NCBI GenBank assembly: GCA_009760855.2
Contig: WPIO01000037.1
Span: 3,589,501-3,653,500 of the forward strand
Direction: 5' to 3'
Length of the DNA stretch: 64,000 nt
From: Cristatella mucedo
Taxonomy: Eukaryota; Bryozoa; Phylactolaemata; Cristatellidae
Under the pieces are notes generated by a model. That model had not been told where the DNA came from. It searched no databases and was given only the letters and a program-made list of their open reading frames with translations. Below are positions 43,163-55,104 of this stretch, in pieces. How positions within the stretch are numbered: position 1 is the first letter of the stretch; each line of letters starts with the position of its first letter. A program made the position numbers and the translations under genes.

Positions 43163-45174
43163 AGTTCGAACCGACGGCCAGCGCCACGTTTCGGAAGCTG
43201 CGGACCGATAGGTGGCGCATTCCGGTCAATCGTGCTCAGCTTTGCTTCCCGATCTACGTGAGATCCTTCCTATGTAGGTCCTTTCGTGGCTGCTGTCGGC
43301 TGTGGCGTAACACTGACGGCGAAACTGAGCTCTCGCTCGCTGTAAACACCGCCGATGCTAAACGCCGTAGCCCGCCGAGCACTTCGGCCGCCGCGAAACT
43401 GACAGGCGAGCGAACTGGGTGCGATAGCCATATAATCCCACGACGTTCGGGACGCCCCTCCCTCTTGCAAGCCGACGAGTTACGGCGGCTGCGGCGGTGG
43501 TGGCGGCTGCAGCGGTAAAAATATCACTCGTGAGCTACTGCAGCCGCCGCCGCCGCGGTTAGCGACAATCGCCGCCCCCGGGCTCCGAGGCTTTGGCGGC
43601 CCTCTCGCGAATTCATCAAGCGCCGCCGGTCGCCGGCCGACTGCCGCCTGGAGGCTGGGCGTGAGAGAGAAAGACAGGGGCATCGAGGGCGCGCGGCCTC
43701 CGCGTCCAAGCCGCGGGCGTCTCCCATTCTGCGTTGGCGGGAAACGTCTTCGAGGCGACTGGCGGCCAGATCGCTAGTGCGCTCCCGGTAAACAGCGAGC
43801 TGCCCACCGAAGAATGCGACAAAAGCGGAGTAATTACTAGGGCGCGGCGGCGGAGACCCGCACGCCCCGCGGGACCGACGAGAGACGAGCTTTCTCGTGC
43901 GGCAGCCGCCAGCGATGTGCAAGCAGCCATGATGCGCGGCTGAAAGTCTCGGACGGAGCCTGCGAGCGAAAGCGTAGCATGGCGTCCAGCGGAAGAATGC
44001 GGCGACCGCTGTGCGCCGCCAGATCTAAATACGCTAGCGGACGCCATCGGAAAGCATTGATTTCGAAGCCGGGTTAAAGGCGCGGGTTCCAAGGCCGGAC
44101 CTAACCTCCTTATCTGTCCTGCGGCTCAGCTGGCTGTAGCCCAACGTCTCAGGGGTCTGTGCGGGAGCCCACCGTCGTCCGGGCTTCTTTTCGAGGTCGC
44201 TAACGGAAGCGTGACGATGCAGAGACCGCCGACGATATTGTGGGCCCGACGGGAGCCTCAATCGAGACAGGCTCGCCTCCTGCGCTGCTGTCGCGGTCCA
44301 AGCCGCTGTCCCGGCAGCGGGCAGCGGCCGCATAGCCAACCGGCTATCAAATGCCGTCTCTTGCGAGATGGTAACAGTTACCTAGAAAAAGGGTCCTCGC
44401 TTTGCTTATAGTGAGTGAGCTGTAGAAAGCCGAGCGGAGGGCGTAACAGAATTCCCGCGGCTCCGGTTTTTTGATCAAGCCGGAAATCGGTAAAAGTCAA
44501 ATCGGTACACCAAGGGCAAAGTCGGGCGGTCAGTCCATGCCAGGCAGATTAAGGTCACTACGGTGTCTCACTACAACCGGTGGCAATGACGACCTCCGGA
44601 GGCTTATTGATGGCCGGAATATCTTCTCTCGCCACTAGCAAAACGTGCAAAGTTTTCGAATTCATTGCGGACTTGCTACGTCGCAGCTAGAGAACGTGTT
44701 GAACGAGCGAGAGCGTCCTCTTGCTAGAACTCGCCTCTTGCTAGAACGCTTCGCTTCGCGTACCTCGGCAATGGTGGCTGACGGACACCCAATATCCGTA
44801 AGAAAATTCGCGATCATTTCGCGTCGCGGAAATCACTAGGCAGTCTTACGCTCCCATCGGGAGTGGGCTGGCGCTCGCCGAGAAGCACTACCCGGCGCAG
44901 CTGGTTCGCGATACTTGGGTGTAGGTTCTGCGCCAGCCGCTTCGACCAAGCGTCTCCAGCTTCCGGCTTCCGTTAGTGCGCCGCTTTGCAGAGTGACCGG
45001 AAACCGCTCTGCCACCGGTGCTCCAGCCCATTGGCATGAAGTTCTATGCATATTACACAGCTTACGCAAACCGTAAGCCGTAAACCTTAAAAATAGCTAA
45101 GACTTGTAAATAAAACCTTGAACCCTAATCCATTTACCCAAATGCCTACAAGCCCTAAAAAAATACTAGCTGGA
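43163..45174. other. CpG-rich block, no gene recognised
   Basis: CpG-rich from 43170 to about 44420, with overlapping Arg/Ala/Pro-rich frames on both strands and GCGGCGG tracts near 43485-43555. It becomes AT-rich from about 45030. No domain or splice pair found. Confidence 0.3.
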
Positions 45175-45337
45175 AGCTAAAGGCCTCTTTTGCGTAACAG
45201 CAGAAGAGCCTTTGAGGCCATCACCATCGCTTGCAGCGGCAATAAAGGATCGCCCGCTGCAGGATTTGAACCCATGAACAGGGTACGAGGTCATGAAAGC
45301 AACAGTCTTACCGAGTGTGCCATCACGGCTACCCTAA
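45175..45337 (-). mobile_element. SINE-2, near full-length
   Basis: On the minus strand: TAGCCGTGATGGCACACTCG, GTAAGACTGTTGCTTTCATG, the B-box region GTTCATGGGTTCAAATCCTG, then ATTGCCGCTGCAAGCGATGG and AAAGGCTCTTCTGCTG, ending AGGCCTTTAGCTTCCAGCT. Confidence 0.8.
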
Positions 45338-45424
45338 ATGCCGAACCCTAAACTAGAAATATATGTGAAAATGTCTATATTAAATGTAAATGTATACAAA
45401 CGTTGGCCATCGTGTTGAACTTAC

Positions 45425-45600
45425 CGATACTGGGCTGGGATAGACCAGGAGGTAAGGTGCTCGAACTTCATTGCCGAGGTTGTAAGAGATCCTTTATTGC
45501 CAGCAGTAAGAGATCCTTTATTGCCAGCTGCAAGCGGCGATGATAGCCGTTAAGGCTCTTCTGCTGATATACAAATGAGGCTGCTAAATCAGCTAATATT
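45425..45600 (+). mobile_element. SINE-2 copy with an internal short duplication
   Basis: On plus the head is diverged (the B-box is lost), and GTAAGAGATCCTTTATTGCCAG occurs twice in tandem (about 45482 and 45506). Then GCTGCAAGCGGCGATGATAG, AAGGCTCTTCTGCTGATATA and GCTGCTAAATCAGCTAATATT follow. It faces the previous SINE-2 head to head. Confidence 0.75.
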
Positions 45601-45809
45601 CATACGGATGTAGTGCTCAAAGCAGCAAGTTAGCTTGTATCTGGGCATACATGGCGTCGTATTAGTTTGCACAGACTGGCTGTCGGCCAGATGACGCCTA
45701 AGCTTGGGAGTTGCAGGGCTGAGGCTGAGGCATTGTTTGCGTCAGCAAAGCCTGTTGTCTGATTGATAGGGAGGAATTGCGTCCGATTTCAGGACAAGAG
45801 AGAGACAAC

Positions 45810-46053
<244 letters not shown>

Positions 46054-46149
46054 GGGAGAGTGCAGAGTGCTAGCGGCAGCTTGGACTCTACGGTAGTTTG
46101 AGGTTCAGTTGAGCAGCCGACGGTGGCCGCATCATCCGCTCTCTAACTG

Positions 46150-46245
46150 TTGGATGATGCTTCTGCCACAGCATATATTAAGTGTCTAGAAAGAGATTGA
46201 ATTATCTGAGGCTGCTATGCAAATTCATTATTTTTATAATTATCC
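46150..46245 (+). mobile_element. LINE-A/SINE-1-type tail fragment
   Basis: Plus strand: AAGTGTCTAGAAAGAGATTG, AATTATCTGAGGCTGCTATG, CAAATTCATTATTTTTATAA, a decayed terminal stem and tail. Too short to tell LINE-A from SINE-1. Confidence 0.55.
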
Positions 46246-46779
46246 GCTAATCGGAAACGTGAAGCTTAGCTGGTATTCAGTTCCAGAGCAGTCTATTACT
46301 TATGACCTTATTCATGTTCGTCTTAGAACCGTGGGCAGAGATTTTTTAAGGATCATGATCGAGAACTGGCACTTGACAGTCGTGTGGCAAACATTACAGA
46401 TTCAACAGTCTTTAGCATATACTACTTTAAAGTGGCTCCAGTGGCGGGCGAGGTGCGTTCTACGTCAGCTAGAATGGTGCATCAGCACAGTTAAAAACCT
46501 ATCGATTGTGGACGCACTGTACGCTAGTGCAGGCTACCGCGGGGACTGCATCTATCGACTATGTTGTTCGAATGGATGTGCTTTTTGCCAAGACAATGCG
46601 TCTAAAGGACTGAAGCCAAGCGATAATGCAGCTGTAGTGCAGCTGTGGAGGAGAGCGCATCCTGGAGGTTTTATTTGAATTATCTAATCTTTCATGTCTC
46701 GTACTTCTTAGAAAAACGCTGCTGATCCATGAAAGTAAAGATAAATTCTCGGTAAGGGTTGCGAACTTCACGGACAACC
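46246..46779. other. Open stretch of unclear nature upstream of the Gypsy relic
   Basis: A plus frame at 46217-46678 is open for about 150 codons with an ordinary composition but no motif I recognise. It could belong to the adjacent retroelement or be chance. Confidence 0.25.
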
Positions 46780-47730
46780 CAGTATCAGCAGATTTGACAC
46801 GCTGAATCAGTTTAGTAATCATTGCTTAATTGGCAACTGGGACCCCTATGGAAAGCCTGCATACAGCTGGTTTTGACACGATGGTACCCAATTATCGTGG
46901 AACTGGAGGCAGAAGCTTAGAAGCAATTTTGCTTATCGCTAAGTATTCTCTATTAAACTTTCGGAATTTAGGAAATGTTAATGCATCTGGCATTCAGCAT
47001 TCAGCTGAAGCCGCAAGCAGTGCCAGAACACGGTACACTCAAGATGCATTCCAATGGCCCAACTTGCCCCACTTACGAGGACATTAGTTAAAATGCTAGA
47101 TGATAACATCATCGAAAGATCGACTAGTTCGTGGATATCACAATCGCTAATCTTCAAATAGCTCTCTGAAGGTCTTAAGCTTTTGTCAATTATCGCAAGC
47201 TTAATTATAGCCACTATCTCACGCTTAATGGGTTCGACGTAAAAAACTGCTTTGCAAATCTAATCTAAATCCCTAATCTCAAAATAACGCTTGAGTGGCT
47301 TCACAAAGCCAATTTTTGAAGCAGCCTAGATATGACGGTTGGTTGCAACCAGATTTGGCAACCTGAAGTAGACAGACCGGAAACGGCATGTATCCTTTTC
47401 TAGAGCGTTATTACTTTTTGCTTGATTTTTTAAATGAATAATGCCCCGCGCGATTTTGACATGTCTCAAATGATTTAGTTTACGTGATTGATGCCGAAAA
47501 AGTTGCACATGCATGACTCAACAACTTCCTTTATATTCTTGAATCGTGGGATATCGTCTTGCCAGCCACGATAGAGTCATCAGGTTTCTGAGGTTATCGG
47601 ATTTAAGCTCTCAGTAAAGAAGCGGAAGTGTGTCGCTTTTCCATCAAAAGTTGTTTTTTGGGGCACGTGCAGCCAGCAGAAAGCATCAGACCAATGACGA
47701 AAAAGTTAATTCGTCTGCGATTGGCAAATA
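46780..47730 (+). mobile_element. Gypsy-type LTR retrotransposon pol relic
   Basis: Plus-strand, frame-shifted remnants resemble the Gypsy/Metaviridae reverse transcriptase. Near 47090-47150 there is M-L-D-D-N-I-I-E-R-S-T-S-S-W-I-S, the stretch before the first catalytic block. Near 47650-47700 there is F-L-G-H-V-Q-P-A-E-S-I-R-P, typical of the connection after the palm. In between, the catalytic region is unreadable. I found no LTRs, gag, protease or integrase. It is an old, inactive fragment. Confidence 0.55.
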
Positions 47731-47784
47731 ATTAATGATGCTGACGAACTGTCGAAGTCTCTCGGACTCTTTGACTTTTATAGC

Positions 47785-47925
47785 CGAGCTGGTTTGGCCC
47801 GGTGGTTAAGGTGCTCGCCTTGATCAAGGTCTTGCCAAGGTCGTGGGCTCGAGCCCCGTGGCATATGTGAAGTGCCTGAATAGAGATTTAGTTTTCTTTT
47901 CTTATACAAATAAACTTTATTATAT
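47785..47925 (+). mobile_element. SINE-1, near full-length
   Basis: Plus strand: GAGCTGGTTTGGCCCGGTGG (A-box region), AAGGTCGTGGGCTCGAGCCC (B-box region), AAGTGCCTGAATAGAGATTT, then a decayed stem and the ATACAAATAAACTTTATTAT tail. Confidence 0.85.
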
Positions 47926-48378
47926 AGCAAGTTGTTCACATGCTATATGAAGGTCTCTACTGACCTCTATGAACAGCCGATGCAGTTCTAATGGTTTGAA
48001 GAAGGCGCAGCAGCCATTAGTATTCAAGCTCAAAGAGCCGCTGATTGATTAAATGGTGCTTAAGATTCCTGATTGAGGCCTCCCGTTTGTCGTCACTAGT
48101 GATCTGAAGGGCAACTTTCCGAAAATTTCAGCAGGCATCTCTCAGTCGTACACGACTAATTCTATAAGTACATCATCGCTTTCCCTTTAGCAAACACTCT
48201 CACTCTCGGGCAGTTATTGAAACATTCAGTCCACAAAGTTGGGCTCGTTGCAAGCGTCCAGACGTTCCGCCTAAGAAGTGATCAAAGCGCCTAGAGTTTG
48301 ATTCAAGACGCTGATAGTTCCTTGTTGTCAAGATCCCTGCTCCGGGTGACCCATCCTGCAAATAATGGAGGCGCCGAG
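47926..48378. other. No gene recognised
   Basis: Unique-looking sequence between a SINE-1 and a LINE-B tail. Confidence 0.3.
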
Positions 48379-48640
48379 CAATGCAATGTAATGTAATGTA
48401 TCTCCGTCAGTAACTCCACAAAGTCATAAAGACCATGTGGGTGTTACGCAGGAGAGTTTTGTATAGCGCACTCACAGCCTAAGCGGCTTTCGGTACGCAT
48501 TCGGTAGCCAACAGACTTCGTCTCACGCAACAAAGAGAAAGTGGGAAGCATAGCAGAGTCGGGAGAGCAGTTGAGGTAGTGAGTAGCATAGAAGTAGCAG
48601 CTCAGGACCGCTGAAAAATGTGCCATAGTCGGCAGTTGGA
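48379..48640 (-). mobile_element. LINE-B 3' fragment
   Basis: In plus-strand view, CAATGCAATGTAATGTAATG (tail), TATCTCCGTCAGTAACTCCA, GTTACGCAGGAGAGTTTTGT and GGTACGCATTCGGTAGCCAA match 2245-2480 closely and in the same order. Confidence 0.85.
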
Positions 48641-49479
48641 GAGTAGTTAATCAAACATTAAGTGAGCAGCTTCTAATGAGCACCTAGTTTTTCCCGACCG
48701 GCAAGACTAGGATGCGCGGGTTACTTGCTTACGCCTCGCCGTAATGCACTGGTCACGTGGCATCGCTCCCTCTCGGCACACAGCAACCATTCAGTAGCCG
48801 CCGTAGCATGCGCTAGCACGCGCCTCAGTACAGCACGAGTCCCTTGCGATCCAGCGGATCCAGGTCAGACTAGAATGCTCAAGACAGCTCGGACGCTTGA
48901 GCAGCCACATTGGCCAGCTCTGATCTGCACAAAATCGGAATTCAGCCATGTCCGGTACACAGTTGCCAAGAACGTGCAATGCCAAGAACCTCATCCAACA
49001 AGTGAGCACAGCTGAACTGTTCGATTTGTTTCTTTTCGTGAGGAAAGGAAAGTTTGTCAGCGGAAATGGTGAACATCGCCAAACCACTGTGCTAAGCTTC
49101 AAGTACATTGGCTAGGCACAGACAGACACCATATATTGAGCAAGGTCAATGACGTATCTTATCTTATCACATTGGGAAGGGCTAGACCTTTCATAGAAAT
49201 CAGTGATGACCTGTTTGCTTCAGAAAACGGCAACGACTGACAGCAGGAGAGCAGCATCCGCTTGAAGGTAGCAGCACCGAAAGCACTGTCCTAGTTCACG
49301 AACTATCAAACCTCCACTATGGCTCCGTTAATATTGATGGACTAAACTCCACAGCCGTTTTTTAGCAAAAAAGCTGAGGAGGACGTTGTGAGAAATCTGC
49401 ACACCAAGGGTAGGGGCATTTATTGATCCCTATTGTTGTACTTCATTACACAGGGACTCTCACTTGATGCTATCGTTGT
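48641..49479. other. No gene recognised
   Basis: Two overlapping frames on opposite strands (48725-49015 plus, 48791-49108 minus) have no identifiable motif. A TATCTTATCTTATC tandem lies near 49156. Confidence 0.3.
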
Positions 49480-50716
49480 GAACTTAAATACTTGGACGAT
49501 GATCATCCAAGGAACCTCTGAAATATGGGGTATCACAGGTGTCCGTGTTTTTTCCAGTGCTTTTCATGGTTTGTACTCTCTTGCGGACGTGATTGCCAAG
49601 CACAATGTAGGCTTTCACTTCTATGCGGATGACATTCAGTTGTACGTTGCTTAGATCCCTCTCAACCCTCCAGAACGTCAAATTCTCTCAACTCCCTTGC
49701 TTCATGTATTGATGACATCCGCACATGGATGGCAGCAAAGTGTCTTAAATTGAATTATGATAAAAACCATACCTTACTTGCTATGGGCAAACCAAGTGTG
49801 ATTCAGGAATATTGGTAAGGCTAACGCTCACAATCGGCCCTGTCAGCATATCTCCTGTTGAATCTGCACGAAATCTAGGTGTCATGTTCCAAAGAAACCT
49901 TTCATTAGACGACCACATCAGCTTCACTGTCAAGTCTGCCAACTTTCAGCTACATAACGGTGTTAAAATTTGGGCTTGTTTAGACAGAGATACACGGCTA
50001 AATTGTTCCATACATTTGTGACATCCCGTCTTGACTTCAGTGACTCACTGCTTGCTGGTCTACTGGCATGTGCAATCAGGCGCTTACAGCTGGTGCAACA
50101 CTCTGCAGATAGGCTTGTCTGCCGTGAGCATCGTAGTTGCCACATCACACCATTTCTCGCCGACCTGCACTGGCTCCCAGTCAAGCAGCGCATTGACTTG
50201 AAAGTTTTGTCACTCGCTTGTAGGTCCCTTCATTTTTCGGCTCAGCCAAGCTTTCTGATCTACTGCCCCACCAGGCTAAGCATCGTATCACCTGCTTTTC
50301 GGAATCTAGCTGTTTACCTATACCTCGTACAAACCTCAAATCCTTTGGAGAACTTGCCTTTAGTTCGTATGCTCCCAAAGCCTCGGAATTCACTTCCGAC
50401 TTGCGTCAAGACATTTCTTGACTTGACCACATTTGAAAAAAAAACTAAAAACGTATCTATTTATCACAGCATTTAGTGGGTCCTTGTGATTTGTTCTTCA
50501 TTTGCTTATGCGTGCTAACACTGAGCATGCTGGCACTAACCATGTTTGCATGCTGACCCTGTGCATGCCACCCCTAACCATGTCATTTTTGTTGTTTATT
50601 GAGCATGCTACCACTAACCATTCGATCGTGCTTCCTTTGTAACAATTGTAAAGTGCCTAGAAAAAGATCGAGTTTTCTGACGATGCCATATCAAATGTAT
50701 TAATATTATTAAAGAT
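49480..50716 (+). mobile_element. LINE-A copy from the reverse transcriptase catalytic box to the tail
   Basis: Plus strand: G-T-S-E-I-W-G near 49509, then L-A-D-V-I-A-K-H-N-V-G-F-H-F and an intact Y-A-D-D box (TATGCGGATGAC, 49622-49633). The C-terminal domain is open from 49970 to 50476, with R-R-L-Q-L-V-Q and L-H-W-L-P-V-K-Q-R-I. The 3' untranslated region and a decayed stem end in TTAATATTATTA. Stops occur before and after the box, so it is inactive. Confidence 0.88.
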
Positions 50717-51384
50717 TGACTCTGATTATTAGTTTTGATTTTATAAACTTAACGACGGCTGGGAATTCCTGCCAATATATTAATCTCTATCGGCAACTCC
50801 ATGCCCATAAAAGTATTGGGTCAATTGGAAAAGTAGCAACTGCTGGCTGCCCAATAGCTTGCTAGATTCGAGGCCAATCACTCACGGTCAGACACACCCG
50901 AACACACATCCGTCTTGTTGTCGCAGACAAATGACATTTCCCTTCCGCCGCTTGAGTTGAACAGATGCACCCTTCACTGCCTGCCGTTTGGCCTGATCGG
51001 ACCTCTTTTCTCTGTATCTGACCGATTCTATATCGGTTGAAGAATAAACAGTCACACCCTGACTATGCGTTGTTACTATCCACTAACGAAGGTACACGCC
51101 AACAGAGAAATGTGAATGGCGGTCCATGTGGCATAAGCGTCATAAAAGAATAAAAAAACTTCCTGAAATTGAACTGTCATTATTAAAAAAAATCGCCGAA
51201 CAAGCTAGAAACTGAGACATTTGCACGTCGGAAAATCGGCAAATCGCCGCATCGCCAAACTAAGACATTGAAAATGAGATCAATCTATCGTAATAATATT
51301 AATAGCAACGATAGTTAAATACTGAGTGCCAAATCTCTTGTCTCTCAAATCTGGGCATCTTATGCATGCTGGAAATTACACGTT
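50717..51384. other. No gene recognised; possible LTR-like piece
   Basis: Around 51000-51060, CTGTATCTGACCGATTCTAT, GAAGAATAAACAGTCACACC has an AATAAA signal of the kind seen in LTRs, but no second copy or TG...CA ends were found. Confidence 0.2.
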
Positions 51385-51840
51385 CAGTTGTTTGGCGGTT
51401 AAATGCATAGCGTCAGCTCAAATAAACGTGCGAAGGCTAGTTTTATTTGGATGGAGTAAATAAATGCTGTGAGGAAAGAATTAGCGTTTTACTTCTGCTT
51501 AATGCCATCAAGTTAGAAGTTGTGGTGACGTCAGTCGGAAGTGAGTTCCAGGCTTTGGGAGCATACGAACTAAAGCACTGTCTGCGAATGTTAGAGGTTA
51601 GAGGTCTGTTAGAGGCGCAACTGGATGACTTGAGTCAGACGGGCAGGAAGTGAGGTGCCAAGCAGAACCAGGAAGCGGTACGGAGGGAGTGGAGGGCTGG
51701 GAGTGGAGGGAGTGGAGGGCTAAGAGCGGAGGGAGTGGAGGGATCGCTTAAAGAACGCTAGAGCCTCGAAGTCGAAACTCTGCTTGATGGAAAACCGGTG
51801 TGTCGGATCAATCGGAAGAGATGGCTGTGTCAGGTACCGG
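51385..51840 (-). mobile_element. LINE-A fragment with an internal minisatellite
   Basis: In plus-strand view: GTCAGTCGGAAGTGAGTTCC, AGGCTTTGGGAGCATACGAA near 51530-51570, a G-rich minisatellite at 51672-51745, then AGCCTCGAAGTCGAAACTCT near 51763, which resumes the LINE-A order. Confidence 0.75.
51672..51745. repeat. GGAGGGAGTGGAGGGCT minisatellite within LINE-A
   Basis: About four imperfect units of GGAGGGAGTGGAGGGCT, occupying the place where LINE-A has a short G-rich GGTTGGGGAGTAGATC segment. Confidence 0.85.
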
Positions 51841-52740
51841 ATGTGCCGTCGTGAGCCTGACCGGCAATGACTGAGCACATTAAGCCGAGCTCAGGATCGT
51901 GGGGATTGGCCAATTGGTCACACGTCAGCGGACATGCTTGTTTCCATGGCGACCTAGTGGCTATTTTTCTCCTTAAGCTCTAGATACATCCAGCCATTTT
52001 CAGAAGGTTACGGGGTCGATATTGGTGCAGAGGCTGGAGAAAGAAAACGAGAGGGGCTTGCTCCATTAATTGTGGATAGCGGTCACTGGCAGCTGATGGG
52101 CCAGGAGTGTGAGTACGGGGATTTGTGCCGATTGGGGTCGACTCAATCATTGTGATGCTTTTGTTCAATTCTCCTACGAATCATTGGCTCAGTTGTGGCA
52201 TTCATTACTTGCACAGGTGCGACTGTGCCTCGCCGATGCCTCCTAGAGGCACATCTTGGACAATTGGCATACATAATACGAATTCCTTTACCGTTTATGT
52301 CGAGCTAGATTATGACCGTGACTTCATCTTCTGGTCAGCCAACGACAATTAGCCGCCACCGACTCGTGAAGTTACCGACTGCTTAGCACAGCCGGTAGAC
52401 TGGCTGCCGCGGCACCTTTCTCTACGACGGTACCGACGTGCCGAGACACAGTAAACTATCGGCATGACGTCACGCACCACTGCATAATTAATTAGGGCTA
52501 GACTTTTGGTGTCGGACTGGTCGAAGACGCTCGGCCGGCCAGCATCCGCTGCATAATTAATGCCTCAGGCGTATTTAAAGGTCATGTAAATAGCAAAACG
52601 ATCCTATAGAGGAAGCCAGCTCAGGGTCAGTTAGGGAGACAATGTTGAGATGAAGGTTCGCCAGATGTGTATAAGTGGATGTGTATAAGCGGATATGTAT
52701 AAGCGGATGTGCTCAAGCACGACGGAAAAGATGCACGAGC
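51841..52740. other. No gene recognised
   Basis: Mixed DNA. GCATAATTAATTAGGGC and GCATAATTAATGCC recur near 52483 and 52550. A frame at 52125-52352 is open but unmatched. Confidence 0.3.
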
Positions 52741-52744
52741 ATGC

Positions 52745-52930
52745 ATCTCTCTGTTTCTGTCTCTGCCTCTGTCTCTGTCTCTGTCTCTGTTTCGGTCTCT
52801 GTCTCTTGTCTCTGTCTCTGTCTCTTGTCTCTTCTCTCTGTTGCTGTCTCTCTCTCTCTCCTTTCTCTCTCTCCCTCCTTGTCTCTATCTCTCTTCTTTC
52901 TCTCACCCCTCTCTCTTCCCTCTCTTGGCG
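52745..52930. repeat. (TCTCTG)n passing into CT-rich array
   Basis: TCTCTG/TCTGTC hexamers then CT-rich sequence with CCCTCC steps. Frames across it (Ser/Leu/Val or Arg/Gln) are artefacts. Confidence 0.93.
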
Positions 52931-53046
52931 TTCACTCGTGCTCACCTGGGCATATTTACAATTAGATAAGCAGATATTTTATTTTCTGCTAGCACGAACC
53001 ATAAAATATTGAATTGTAATAAACCTAAATCATTTTTAATGTGATG

Positions 53047-53232
53047 AACTATGGCGCACTAGGTAACTTGGTTGGTTTATTCTCTAGCTCGGTGCCAAGG
53101 TCGTGGGTTCGAATCCTGCGTTGGGCCATCCACTATCGCCGCTGCAAGCGGTGGTGTTAGCAGTAAAGGCCCTTCTGTCGCTATACAAAATAGGCCGTTA
53201 AATCTGCTAGTATTATTATTATTATTGTTATT
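53047..53232 (+). mobile_element. SINE-2, near full-length
   Basis: Plus strand: ATGGCGCACTAGGTAACTTG, B-box AAGGTCGTGGGTTCGAATCC, CGCCGCTGCAAGCGGTGGTG, AAGGCCCTTCTGTCGCTATA, CAAAATAGGCCGTTAAATCTG, then a clean (ATT)n tail at about 53211-53234. Confidence 0.85.
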
Positions 53233-53234
53233 AT

Positions 53235-53915
53235 TAACTAACATAGTTTTGAAGGCTAGTGAGTCCATAAAGATGTCTGTTCGAGAGTCCTTAAACACAA
53301 GTCACCGACGACGGCTCGCTTACTGCATGACTTTTACTTATGAAGCTACAGCGTGCACTCCCGTAGTTGAAAGTTCGCGTTTAATTGTGTATTGAATAAC
53401 AAAATAGCCACGAGTATGCATTTATCGACGGCTCTATTATTTTTACATGAATTGCTGCGGAGATTATCTCTCAGTGAAATGGATAAGAATGAAGAGCTTG
53501 ATCTGGAAAGTCAGTCTTAGCGATACTTTCAAATAACGATACTAATGATAGCATCAGCCCGTAGACGAGTTATGGGGCTGAGCCTAAGCACAGCCGTGTG
53601 CTTATATTCATGGTCTTTAATTTCTAAACTAAATACCGTGAATGAGCGATTGTTCGAGGTTGCACACTGGTATGCAAATAACTGCATTAAGAATTTCGGT
53701 TTTCTAAAACACTTCCAAGTTGCTATGAATTCCTTTAAACTTCATTTTAATCAGTCTTTTCTAGTTAAGATCCCAGGAGGTTGGGGAATACACAGTACGA
53801 TTGATGATATCCATGTAGTGTGTATCGAGGTACTGCGTATCGCTGAGGAACAAAGTAGGGCTACTAGAAAAAACTGCTAAACATTCACAGTTGCGATGAA
53901 CGTGGCTGCACGACC
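53235..53915 (+). other. Unidentified open frame, otherwise empty
   Basis: A plus frame at 53545-53880 (111 codons) has an ordinary composition (V-A-H-W-Y-A-N-N-C-I-K-N-F-G-F-L-K-H-F), with no domain I recognise, no splice context and AT-rich surroundings. It could be a relic of an old gene or element. Confidence 0.2.
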
Positions 53916-55078
53916 AATAATAATAATGATACATTTGATAAAGCGCCCTCAGAGAACTCGATCTTCTTCTAGGGGCCTTACAATTGTTGCAAAGGAATCA
54001 CGATCGAATGGTTAGTGGTAGCATGCTCAATAAGCAACAAGAATAACATGGTTACGGGTGAAATGCACAGGGTCAGCACGCATAAGCACATAGAAGAAAA
54101 ATCACAGTAACCCACTAAATGCTGTCATAAATAGTTGCGTTTAATTTCTTTTCAACCTTGGTCAAGTCAGGGATGTCGTGACGCAGGTCGGAAATGAGTT
54201 CCGGGCTTTGGGAGCATACGATCTAAATGTACAGTCTCAACAAGATTTGACGTATGTAAGAAATATAGGTATGCAACTAGACTTCGAAAGCGGGTGGTAC
54301 GATGCTTAGCCTGGTGGGGCAGCAGATCTGATTTGTAGGCTGGAGCGAAATAATGAAAGGACCTAAAAGTGAGTGACAAAATCTTAAAGTCGATGCTATG
54401 CTCGACTGGGAGCCAGTGCAGGTAGGCGAGAAGTGGTCAGATGTGGCAGCTGCGAGGCTCACGACAGATAAGCCTAGCTGCAGAGTTTTTCACCAGCCTT
54501 AAGCCCCAGATTGCACAGGCCGGTAAACCAGCAAACCAATTAGTTAGAGAAGTCAAGACGAGATATTACAAATGCATAGACCAATTTAGCTGTGGTATCC
54601 CTGCCTAAACAATCCCAAATTTTAGCTATGTAATGTAGCTTCAAGTAGGTAGACTTGATTGTGGAGTTGATGTGGTCGCCTAATGAAAGGTCACCTTGGA
54701 ACATGACACGTAGATTTTGTTCAGATTCAACAGGACATATGGCGGCAGAGCCGATTTTGAGCTTCAGCTTTTCCAATTTCTGAATCGCACTTGGTTTGCC
54801 CATAACTAGTTAGTTCATCATTCAATTTAGGAAAACGTTCTGCCATCCATGTGCGGATGCCATCAATACATGCAGCAAAGGAGTTGAGAGACTTCGACGT
54901 GCTGGAGGGCTGGGAGGGATCACAGCAAAGGTGCAACTGAGTGTCATCCGCGCAGAAGTGAAAGCCTAGATTGTGCTTGGCAGTCGCATCGGCAAGAGGG
55001 AGAGTATAAATCGTGAAAAGAACCGGACCTAGCACGGAGCCCTGCGGTATCCCATATTTTAGAGGTACCTGGATGATC
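53916..55078 (-). mobile_element. LINE-A copy from reverse transcriptase to tail
   Basis: On the minus strand the frame at 55035-54727 starts in the block L-G-P-V-L-F-T-I-Y-T-L-P-L-A-D. It carries the catalytic box as C-A-D-D (tyrosine changed to cysteine, codons 54954-54943) and continues toward the C-terminal domain, which is broken by frameshifts. The 3' untranslated region ends in the stem and (ATT)n at 53916. Confidence 0.9.
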
Positions 55079-55104
55079 TTTGCTGGTTGGTTGGATGGAT
55101 TAGA

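Noticed and set aside
47785-47860. Functional tRNA genes
   Set aside because: A- and B-box-like sequences occur repeatedly, but always as SINE heads with diverged arms and SINE bodies attached. No segment folds as a clean cloverleaf by eye.
51000-51100. LTR with polyadenylation signal near 51043
   Set aside because: Only one copy, with no TG...CA ends, primer-binding site or coding region nearby that can be linked.
53545-53880. 111-residue frame as a genuine gene
   Set aside because: No recognisable domain, promoter, splice sites or partner exon. It is left only as a note in the feature list.
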